From: UMGS1370 sp963557065
GTDB lineage: Bacteria > Bacillota > Clostridia > Lachnospirales > Lachnospiraceae
Reading direction: 5' to 3'
Length of the DNA: 20,249 nucleotides
Assembly: GCA_963557065.1 (NCBI GenBank)
Contig: CAUWCT010000027.1
Location: 1-20,249, forward strand
The translations under genes were made by a program, and so were the position numbers. The notes beneath the pieces are model-generated. The model did not search any database. It had not been told where the DNA came from and saw only the letters and a program-made list of their open reading frames with translations. This document shows, piece after piece, positions 14,524 through 20,249 of the stretch. How positions within the stretch are numbered: the first letter of the stretch is position 1; the number at the start of each line of letters is the position of its first letter.

Positions 14524-15363
14524 TCAGCGTTCTAGCGCTTCAAATAGCTGATTCACACTTTGCTCTACAGATGCAGAAGGATTCATAAAATATCGACCAT
14601 CTGTAATTTCCAAGGACAGGTATCCCGAATATGCATATTCATCAAGTTCTGCCAAATAACCATTCATATCCAGGATTCCATCTCCCCAAGCCAAATGTCC
14701 TCTGGGCGCCCCATCGATAAAATGTATATGTACCAGTTTACGGCCAAGCGCTTTTAAATACTGGGATGGATGTTCTTCTGCCAGAGCCATTGGAATTGTA
14801 TCAATCATTCCTCCAATTGCCCTATGATCTAATTCATTTAACATCTTCTGTAAAGTCGGCAAATTATGTACCAAATTACTTTCATCATAGCGTAATACCT
14901 CTAATGCCAACGTTACGCCATAGTGCTCTGCCAATTCTCCGAGACCGTACAAATTCTCTCTTGACCACTTCCAGGCATCCTGCCTATCACTTCCATCAAA
15001 GTATCCTGTTCCGGATGTTACTAATACTTTATCACAGCCAAGCTCTCCTGCAGCCCGAATACTATCTTCGAAAAACTTTACGCTTCTGCGTCGCATCTCT
15101 TTGCAAGAAGACGCGATATTAATTGGATACACACATTGTTCCGGTGTGTAGCATACCAGCTTCAACTTTCTCTTTTCAATTTCTCTACGGACTGCAGTTA
15201 CTTCCCGATAAGTCATGTCATCCAGATAAAAATGCGGTGCTGCTCCCCACAGTTCAATATTATCCACATTGTTTTTCACAGCATCATCAAGAAATGCCGT
15301 CAAGGGAAAATATTTATACTGGATATTCATAACAGCAATCTGGTTCTTTTTTATATGTTTCAT
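14524..15363 (-). CDS. FrlC-like sugar isomerase/epimerase (xylose-isomerase-like TIM barrel)
   Basis: A 279-residue TIM barrel of the AP-endonuclease-2/xylose isomerase-like superfamily. It resembles E. coli fructoselysine 3-epimerase FrlC in IELWGAAPH (36-44), YTPEQCVYPINI (72-83), LALEVLRYDESNLV (152-165), the GxxxDxxP segment near 184-191, KLVHIHFIDG (209-218) and YLSLEITDGRYFMNP (248-262). Predicted metal ligands are Glu155, Asp188, His214 and Glu252. The likely role is interconverting C3 epimers of a sugar-amine conjugate so that it can enter the deglycase step. The start ATG overlaps the regulator's TAA by one base (TAATG), so the two are translationally coupled. The link to SIS deglycases and a UTRA regulator supports the assignment; the exact substrate is inferred. 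Confidence 0.82.
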   Translation of the reverse strand: MKHIKKNQIAVMNIQYKYFPLTAFLDDAVKNNVDNIELWGAAPHFYLDDMTYREVTAVRREIEKRKLKLVCYTPEQCVYPINIASSCKEMRRRSVKFFEDSIRAAGELGCDKVLVTSGTGYFDGSDRQDAWKWSRENLYGLGELAEHYGVTLALEVLRYDESNLVHNLPTLQKMLNELDHRAIGGMIDTIPMALAEEHPSQYLKALGRKLVHIHFIDGAPRGHLAWGDGILDMNGYLAELDEYAYSGYLSLEITDGRYFMNPSASVEQSVNQLFEALER

Positions 15364-16094
15364 TACCCTTCCCCTACTGAAGTCATTACCTTAAATTCGT
15401 AACGTTCTGCATTAATCACTTCTTTGCTGTAATATACCGGAACACCATTAATATCATAAGTAATATCCTTCGAAAGAATCATTGCCTCATTTTCTTTTAC
15501 ATCTAAGTGCTTAGCTTCTTCCTGCGTAGCATAACACACACCAATCGTCTTTTGCCCATGATGAAGTACAACTCCATGAGCTGTCAATATCTCATGTAAA
15601 GAGCCGCTCAGATCTTCTGCCAAAAGGTATGCATATGACCTTGGATAATGGGCTTCTTCCAAAATTACTGGAACATCATTGCAAAACCGAACTCTGCGAA
15701 TTCGTATAATCTTATCATCCTCATTCAAGTTCAAATTTTTAACATCTGACGGCAGTGCTTTTACTAATTCGGCAGAAAGAAACTCACTGCTGGCTTTGTC
15801 TCCATTTACCTCACAGCTTTTTGTAAATCCCATAAAGCTGTTTACTGTTCTGGATATTTTTTTATTTGATACAAATGTTCCTATTTTTTGTTTCCGAATC
15901 AAGATTTCTTCATCTACCAAAAGTTCCAATGCTTTTCGAATTGTAATGCGGCTCACTTGATAAAAATCACTCAATTCCAATTCTGTAGGAATTCTTGAAT
16001 TCGCCTTTAATTCCTCTTTTTTAATTTTCGATTTAATATCTTCTGCAATCTGCAAATATAATGGAATTGCTGTATTGCGTTCAACATTTGCCAT
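15363..16094 (-). CDS. GntR family transcriptional regulator, HutC/UTRA type
   Basis: The N-terminal winged helix (about 9-78) has PLYLQIAEDIKSKI, IPTELELSDFYQVSRITIRKALELL (35-59, containing the recognition helix) and GTFVSNKKI. The C-terminal UTRA effector domain (about 95-238) includes IIRIRRVR, SLHEIL and the typical PVYYSKEVI followed by RYEFKV. UTRA domains usually bind a phosphorylated sugar or amino-sugar that releases the repressor from DNA. It is placed between the SIS genes and the epimerase and coupled to the latter, so it probably controls this locus, as FrlR does in E. coli. AAGGGG lies 8 bases before the ATG. The 131-base gap upstream contains a palindrome (16171-16184) that could be its own operator. 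Confidence 0.92.
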   Translation of the reverse strand: MANVERNTAIPLYLQIAEDIKSKIKKEELKANSRIPTELELSDFYQVSRITIRKALELLVDEEILIRKQKIGTFVSNKKISRTVNSFMGFTKSCEVNGDKASSEFLSAELVKALPSDVKNLNLNEDDKIIRIRRVRFCNDVPVILEEAHYPRSYAYLLAEDLSGSLHEILTAHGVVLHHGQKTIGVCYATQEEAKHLDVKENEAMILSKDITYDINGVPVYYSKEVINAERYEFKVMTSVGEG

Positions 16095-16170
16095 ATATAT
16101 TTCCCCTTAATTCATATTTTACTTATCTTTATGTCAAATGCATTCTCAACTAGCTATTATTATATACTTC

Positions 16171-16184
16171 TATTATGTATAATA
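16171..16184. promoter_or_regulatory. Palindrome upstream of the GntR gene, candidate operator
   Basis: TATTAT-GT-ATAATA is a perfect 6+6 inverted repeat 77 bases before the regulator start. It shares the core TGTATAATA with the palindrome in front of the second SIS gene (19120-19134). The region is very AT-rich, so chance occurrence is possible. Confidence 0.35.
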
Positions 16185-16225
16185 TCATATATTTGCAGAT
16201 TTTGTTATATTTTTGTTTATAAAGT

Positions 16226-17221
16226 TTAATAATCTAACCTTCTGTAATACCTTCTAATTGCAAGAGGATGTCTTCTAAAATATTCTAAATGTACATTCAC
16301 TCTCTGGAAAGCGGAACGCATTGCAATTGGCGCTAACATACCTCTAAATTCCTGGCGAATACCTTCCATTTTGAACTTCTTTGTATCAAATACACTAACC
16401 TTTGCGCTAATAGTATTAACAAATTTTTCTACCCGTTCCATTTCTGGTCTGGTAATATCCTCGCCTTTGATTAAAATAACCGGAATATCACGCTCAATTA
16501 CCTCTAATGTTCCATGGAAAAAGTTTGCAGCAGAAATTGGTCTTGTACGCATCCACTGCATTTCTTCCATAATACACATACCATAACAAGTCGCCCAATC
16601 TTCAAGATTTCCCGAACCAATCAAGTATGTAATTGGTTCATCACAGTATTTTTCTGCATAAGCTTTTGCATCCTCATCCACTTCTTTATAAATCTCTACT
16701 ACCGCATCTGGCATATGAACAATGTCTTTCATAAATTGATCATACTTTTCAAACAGTCCGGCATTCTTCATAAAACGCAGCGTTACTGTATACCAAAAAT
16801 AATATCCGCCTCCAACCGTGCTTACCAGATAATCACTTTTTTCATATAAAGGAGTTCCCTCTTTTTCAACATATCCGATTACTTTTGCTCCCACCTTATG
16901 TGCCTTATCAACCGCTTCTACTACCTCTTTGGTATCCCCAGAAATAGATTCTATTACAACAACAGATTTTTCATTAAAAAATGGATTTCCTACCAGGTTA
17001 AAGTCCGCAGCATTTTCAATATACAATGGAAGAGTAGAACCTAATTGCTTGGAAATATGCATCATTTGGTTTGCATAAAGTACCGTTCCTCCAATACCAA
17101 TATAAAAAATATTAGAATATCCTTCTTTACACACCTGATCTACAATACTTTCAACTTTCGGAATAATATCTACTCCATTCTGATGTTCCTGTCTCACTTT
17201 ATTTTCATCAAAATTATACAT
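16226..17221 (-). CDS. SIS domain protein, divergent FrlB-like sugar-amine deglycase
   Basis: Two SIS folds, as in FrlB/FraB/GfrE deglycases that split a 6-phospho-sugar amine into a sugar 6-phosphate and the free amine. The first SIS has SNIFYIGIGGTVLYANQM (36-53) and ESISGDTKEVVEAV (91-104); the second has LIGSGNLEDWATCYGM (200-215) and MEEMQWMRTRPISAANFFHG. Glu220 and His236 are 16 residues apart, as are the catalytic Glu and His of Salmonella FraB. The C-terminus HPLAIRRYYRRLDY is the family hallmark. It is clearly more distant from the two SIS neighbours than they are from each other. I chose the ATG at 17221 (AAGGAG at 7 bases); the frame extends 20 codons upstream to 17281 but would overlap the YitT gene and lacks a ribosome binding site. 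Confidence 0.85.
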   Translation of the reverse strand: MYNFDENKVRQEHQNGVDIIPKVESIVDQVCKEGYSNIFYIGIGGTVLYANQMMHISKQLGSTLPLYIENAADFNLVGNPFFNEKSVVVIESISGDTKEVVEAVDKAHKVGAKVIGYVEKEGTPLYEKSDYLVSTVGGGYYFWYTVTLRFMKNAGLFEKYDQFMKDIVHMPDAVVEIYKEVDEDAKAYAEKYCDEPITYLIGSGNLEDWATCYGMCIMEEMQWMRTRPISAANFFHGTLEVIERDIPVILIKGEDITRPEMERVEKFVNTISAKVSVFDTKKFKMEGIRQEFRGMLAPIAMRSAFQRVNVHLEYFRRHPLAIRRYYRRLDY

Positions 17222-17246
17222 ATCTCTTCTCCTTATTTTCCTCTGC

Positions 17247-18131
17247 CTACATAACCTCCAAACGCTTTTCAAAATTACCAAACACTATATCTGGAGAGAT
17301 AATTTGTATAAATGCATTTGGATCCTCCTTGTAAACTAATTTTTTTAAGGTCTGCAGCTCAAATTTATTGATTACAACCATATGAATCACTTCACCCTTA
17401 TGGCTGTATTCTCCCCAGCCGCTCCAACTCGTAACGCCACGTCCAATTTCCTGATTGATTTTTTCTCCAAGTTTTTGATCATTTGTTACAATAAATGCAG
17501 ATACTTTAATATTTTGATAATGTACCCGATCTACTACAATTCCTGATACAATGCAAAATACCATTGAATATGCTGCTACAGATAGATCATAACAATATGC
17601 AGCGATTCCATAAATCAAAAGATTAATCAGGATGCTCAGTTTTCCAACACTGAAATCCGGATAGTTCTTTGTACAGTACATTCCTACAATATCCAGTCCG
17701 CCTCCCGAACCACCGGCTCTTAATGTAACTCCAACTCCAAATCCGGAAAGCGCACCGCCAATTATGCAGTTAAGAAGTATATCATCTACTAACGGACTTG
17801 CCGGTGCAGGTATCATTGCAAGTAAAATTGACTGGATGCTTACTGCAATTAATGTTCTGTACAAAAACTTCTTTCCAATACTCTTGTACCCCAGACCAAA
17901 TAACGGTATGTTAATACACCAAAAAATAATTCCTGTCAGATCTACCCGCTCTGATACCTTCCATCCAGCTATTTCAGTCAGAAACAATTTAATCAGCTGC
18001 GCAATTCCTGTAAATCCGCCGCTATAAAGTCCTATTGGTATCAAAAACCAGCGATAAGCTAACGCAAAACATATTACGCCAAAGATCGTCCAAAACAAAT
18101 TGGCTGTTTCTTTCTGAATCTGTGTTTTCAT
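17247..18131 (-). CDS. YitT family membrane protein (YitT membrane domain plus DUF2179)
   Basis: About five to six membrane segments lie in residues 10-210: the first contains FWTIFGVICFALAYRWFLIP, followed by the typical YSGGFTGIAQL loop, then a glycine-rich stretch GFGVGVTLRAGGSGGGLDIV that marks the family. Residues about 215-290 form the cytoplasmic DUF2179 domain. The function of YitT proteins is unknown; transport has been suggested. The ATG at 18131 is 4 bases after the upstream SIS stop with only a weak AAAAGG before it, so translation probably depends on coupling. The third SIS gene starts 25 bases downstream. Being sandwiched between deglycase-like genes suggests a role in uptake or export within this pathway, but that is inference. 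Confidence 0.9.
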   Translation of the reverse strand: MKTQIQKETANLFWTIFGVICFALAYRWFLIPIGLYSGGFTGIAQLIKLFLTEIAGWKVSERVDLTGIIFWCINIPLFGLGYKSIGKKFLYRTLIAVSIQSILLAMIPAPASPLVDDILLNCIIGGALSGFGVGVTLRAGGSGGGLDIVGMYCTKNYPDFSVGKLSILINLLIYGIAAYCYDLSVAAYSMVFCIVSGIVVDRVHYQNIKVSAFIVTNDQKLGEKINQEIGRGVTSWSGWGEYSHKGEVIHMVVINKFELQTLKKLVYKEDPNAFIQIISPDIVFGNFEKRLEVM

Positions 18132-18135
18132 CCTT

Positions 18136-19104
18136 TTAATACTCTAATTTCCACATATATCTTCTCTGGGTTAACGGATGGCATCGAACAATTGCAAGCT
18201 GTTCTGCATATACACGTAAAACCGCAGTAAGTACCATCGGGTTAAAGTATTCTACAACAGAAGAAGAAAGTTCGGAACCTAATCCAAAGTCTTTTCCATC
18301 CAGAACCGTTGTCTTAGCCTGGAAACGATTCAGGAAGTCCAGCGCTCTGCTGTCCAACGTTCTAGTTCTTCCTTCATTCATTAATAAAATAAACGGAACA
18401 TCCTTATCAACAATTTCAAATGGTCCATGGAAAAACTCTCCATCATGGAAGGAACCTGAATTTACCCACTGCATTTCCATTAATAAGCAAATAGAAAATG
18501 CATATGCAACTTCCTGGGTAGCTCCAGAACTCATTACGTAAATCACTGGGGTATCTTTGTATTCTTCTGCAAAGTTTCTGGCTGATGGAACTACGAAGGA
18601 TACTGCCTTCTCGATTAAGTCATAAATCTTAGCAAATGCATCCTGCATTTCGCTGTAATGTTCATATCCCTCATACTGATTCAAGATTTCAACAGACAAA
18701 TTCAATACATTTGTCATCTTCTCCAGCTTTGCCGCATAGTTTTTTTCAAATCCATGAACAATTACATAGTGTGCATTTTTTGCTAATGGAGAATTTTCAA
18801 CGTGTGTTACTGCAATTACTTTTGCTCCTAACTCCATTGCTTTTTTTGATGCTGCTACTGTTTCTGGGGTAGTCCCGCCTAAAGAACAAGTAATCACGAT
18901 CGCAGTTTCATCAACAGCTACTGGCGTTGCATATAAAAACTCATTTGCGGTATAGTGGCCTACTCGGATATTTTTAGAATTTTCTTCTAAAAAATATTTT
19001 CCTGGATAGAGCTCTGCTTTAGAAGCACCGCATCCTACAAAGTATACCGACTTGACAGCTGGCATTTCTGTTTTAATAGATTCAATAATTTGTTTAGGTG
19101 TCAT
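18136..19104 (-). CDS. SIS domain protein, FrlB/GfrE-like sugar-amine deglycase (paralogue 2)
   Basis: 322 residues, two SIS folds. The N-terminal fold has SVYFVGCGASKAELYPGKYF (19-38) and ITCSLGGTTPETVAASK (71-87); the second has IYVMSSGATQEVAYAFS (188-204) and MEMQWVNSGSFHDGEFFHGP. Glu210 and His226 match the catalytic Glu/His pair of Salmonella FraB in spacing and context. It ends HPLTQRRYMWKLEY. Expected reaction: hydrolysis of a 6-phosphorylated Amadori-type compound to sugar 6-phosphate plus amine. It aligns almost without gaps to the upstream SIS gene, so they arose by duplication. The ATG at 19104 follows GGAGGG at 8 bases; the longer frame to 19161 would run back into the promoter and is rejected. 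It has its own promoter at 19133-19161. Confidence 0.88.
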   Translation of the reverse strand: MTPKQIIESIKTEMPAVKSVYFVGCGASKAELYPGKYFLEENSKNIRVGHYTANEFLYATPVAVDETAIVITCSLGGTTPETVAASKKAMELGAKVIAVTHVENSPLAKNAHYVIVHGFEKNYAAKLEKMTNVLNLSVEILNQYEGYEHYSEMQDAFAKIYDLIEKAVSFVVPSARNFAEEYKDTPVIYVMSSGATQEVAYAFSICLLMEMQWVNSGSFHDGEFFHGPFEIVDKDVPFILLMNEGRTRTLDSRALDFLNRFQAKTTVLDGKDFGLGSELSSSVVEYFNPMVLTAVLRVYAEQLAIVRCHPLTQRRYMWKLEY

Positions 19105-19119
19105 AGTGTTCGCCCTCCT

Positions 19120-19134
19120 TTTGTATAATACAAA
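19120..19134. promoter_or_regulatory. Palindromic candidate operator before the second SIS gene
   Basis: TTTGTAT-A-ATACAAA is a perfect 7+7 inverted repeat. It overlaps the end of the predicted -10 box and the expected transcription start, and lies just before the ribosome binding site: a position suited to repression. GntR/HutC-type operators are short palindromes of this form (GT...AC-type half-sites). Binding by the local GntR regulator is inferred. Confidence 0.45.
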
Positions 19135-19161
19135 TATATAACAATATGTATTTTTTGTCAA
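19133..19161 (-). promoter_or_regulatory. Sigma-A promoter for the second SIS gene
   Basis: On the minus strand TTGACA (19161-19156), a 17-base spacer and TATATT (19138-19133), about 29 bases before the ATG at 19104. This gives an internal transcript for SIS-2, YitT and SIS-3 in addition to any read-through. Confidence 0.75.
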
Positions 19162-19213
19162 TAATAATATTACAATATATTCTTATTTTGTATTATTTAT
19201 ACTATACCAAAGC

Positions 19214-19268
19214 AAAACAAGCCTTTGAACTGCCGCCTAGCTTCTGCATTAGTCCAAAGACTTGTTTT
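19214..19268 (-). terminator. Long hairpin after the first SIS gene
   Basis: Minus-strand AAAACAAGTCTTTG (19268-19255) pairs with CAAAGGCTTGTTTT (19227-19214) through 14 positions with one G-U, enclosing a 27-base structured loop. The 3' arm ends in TTTT. It begins a few bases after the stop of the first SIS gene and is followed by a new promoter, so it most likely terminates or attenuates transcription between the two SIS genes. Confidence 0.65.
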
Positions 19269-19272
19269 ATTA

Positions 19273-20235
19273 TTAATATTTAAACTTCCACATATACCTT
19301 CTTACACTTAGCGGGTGATTTCTTGCATCTGCAAGAAGGTCATTGTATACCCGAATAACATTTGTATGGAATAACGGATCCAAGTATTCACTTACATTTC
19401 CAACTTCATCCATACCATAATCTTTTGGATCTATAATCATGCACCGCTCATTAAATTTCTCCAAAAAAGCAATCGCTCTGTCATCCAGATAACGGGTTCT
19501 TCCCGTCGATTTCATCAGTACAAATGCTGTATCTTTTTCTGTAATTTCAAATGGTCCGTGGAAAAAATCTCCACTATGAATTGCACTCGAATTAATCCAC
19601 TGCATTTCCATAAAAATACAGATAGATTCTTGATGCGCACTGCCCCAGGAAGCACCGCTTCCCATTGTATAAATTACAGAATCGTCTTTAAATTCCCATG
19701 CATACTTAATTGCATATGGAACAATTTCTTCCTTTGCCTTCGCCACAATCCCATGCAGCTTATCAAGTCCATCAACTAATTTCTCATAGTCTGCATACCC
19801 CTCTGTCTGATTCAGAAATTCTGCTGCCAATTTCAATGCATAGGAAGACTTCTGATTTCCTACGATAGATTCTTCTCCAAACTCATAAAGAATGACATAC
19901 TGTGCATTTTCTGAAAGTGGAGACGGAACTTTAAAAGTCAGCCCAATGGTAACCGCACCTTTCTCATTCGCCACTTTGCAGGCTTCTACTGTCTCTGCGG
20001 TATCGCCGCGCTGGGACGCCAGAATTACAACTGAATTTTTTCCAATTTCTCTTGGAGTCGCATATACAAACTCATTGGAATTGCAGTAACCTACTTTTAA
20101 CTTTTTTGCCTCACATGACAAAAAATATTTTGCCGGATAAAATCCCACCAGGGAACCGCCACAGCCAACAAAATAAATATTCTCAACTGTACGTTCTTTT
20201 AAAATACTGTTAACAATTTCTCTTGCTTTTTTCAC
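19273..20235 (-). CDS. SIS domain protein, FrlB/GfrE-like sugar-amine deglycase (paralogue 1)
   Basis: 320 residues with two SIS folds: NIYFVGCGGSLVGFYPAKYF (19-38), ILASQRGDTAETVEACK (71-87), IYTMGSGASWGSAHQES (188-204) and MEMQWINSSAIHSGDFFHGP. Glu210 and His226 sit at the same positions as in the downstream paralogue, matching the FraB catalytic pair. It ends HPLSVRRYMWKFKY. Predicted substrate class: 6-phosphorylated fructosamine- or glucosamine-type conjugates. It starts with GTG at 20235, with AGGAGG 8 bases upstream; an ATG nearer the Shine-Dalgarno is in another frame. The window ends just behind the ribosome binding site, so its promoter and any upstream kinase or transporter genes are not visible. 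Confidence 0.88.
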   Translation of the reverse strand: MKKAREIVNSILKERTVENIYFVGCGGSLVGFYPAKYFLSCEAKKLKVGYCNSNEFVYATPREIGKNSVVILASQRGDTAETVEACKVANEKGAVTIGLTFKVPSPLSENAQYVILYEFGEESIVGNQKSSYALKLAAEFLNQTEGYADYEKLVDGLDKLHGIVAKAKEEIVPYAIKYAWEFKDDSVIYTMGSGASWGSAHQESICIFMEMQWINSSAIHSGDFFHGPFEITEKDTAFVLMKSTGRTRYLDDRAIAFLEKFNERCMIIDPKDYGMDEVGNVSEYLDPLFHTNVIRVYNDLLADARNHPLSVRRYMWKFKY

Positions 20236-20249
20236 GTTTCATACCTCCT

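Noticed and set aside
17222..17281. 20-codon N-terminal extension of the third SIS protein
   Set aside because: It overlaps the YitT gene end, lacks a ribosome binding site, and AAGGAG sits correctly before the ATG at 17221.
19105..19161. 19-codon N-terminal extension of the second SIS protein
   Set aside because: It covers the promoter and candidate operator; the ATG at 19104 has GGAGGG and gives a start aligned to the paralogue.
1..20249. CRISPR arrays, rRNA genes, complete insertion sequences, prophage genes
   Set aside because: No regularly spaced repeats, no rRNA-like sequence and no intact transposase or phage structural gene seen in a manual read.

Overview
The window looks like chromosome of a low-GC Gram-positive gut anaerobe, most likely a Lachnospiraceae-type Clostridia. 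Signs are the strong AGGAGG-type ribosome binding sites, consensus TTGACA/TATAAT promoters, a DUF5107 protein, a two-domain YitT membrane protein, a soluble RelA/SpoT-domain protein and a heparinase-like lyase. This is inference from protein character; no 16S or marker search was possible.

Layout. (1) 1-1470 is an accessory edge. It holds a membrane-anchored DUF1266 protein, a terminator-like hairpin before a very short ORF, and a mosaic of broken insertion sequences: a possible IS3-type orfB fragment fused to the first 37 codons of an IS200/IS605 tnpA, with a bulged hairpin where the element's left end should be. (2) 1471-9871, minus strand, is a tightly packed housekeeping run: alr (alanine racemase), an M20 amidohydrolase, a chemoreceptor-like protein with no signalling domain, recJ, glyA and a DUF5107 protein. 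Genes overlap or lie 27-64 bases apart, so they are probably co-transcribed from upstream of alr. (3) 9924-10117, plus strand, is a tRNA-Arg(ACG) with a near-perfect promoter and a strong terminator. (4) 10176-12294, plus strand, is a two-gene unit: a RelA/SpoT synthetase-domain protein with a HEPN-like C-terminus, then a cytosolic beta-lactamase-fold serine hydrolase. (5) 12298-14322, minus strand, is a heparinase II/III-type polysaccharide lyase, convergent with the hydrolase across 3 bases. (6) 14524-20235, minus strand, is a sugar-amine catabolic locus: two closely related SIS-domain proteins, a YitT protein, a third more divergent SIS protein, a GntR/UTRA regulator and a FrlC-like epimerase.

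How the genes work together. The last locus resembles the fructosamine (Amadori product) systems frl, fra and gfr: SIS deglycases split a 6-phosphorylated sugar-amine, a FrlC-type epimerase converts a stereoisomer, and a UTRA-domain repressor senses a phosphorylated sugar. All three SIS proteins keep the Glu/His pair spaced 16 residues apart that is catalytic in this family. No FrlD-type kinase and no transporter of a known class are visible, so phosphorylation (perhaps by a PTS) would have to come from beyond 20249. Three deglycase-like proteins plus a YitT protein is the least ordinary gene combination here. The second candidate for closer study is the RelA/SpoT-HEPN protein with its hydrolase partner, sitting directly behind a tRNA gene.
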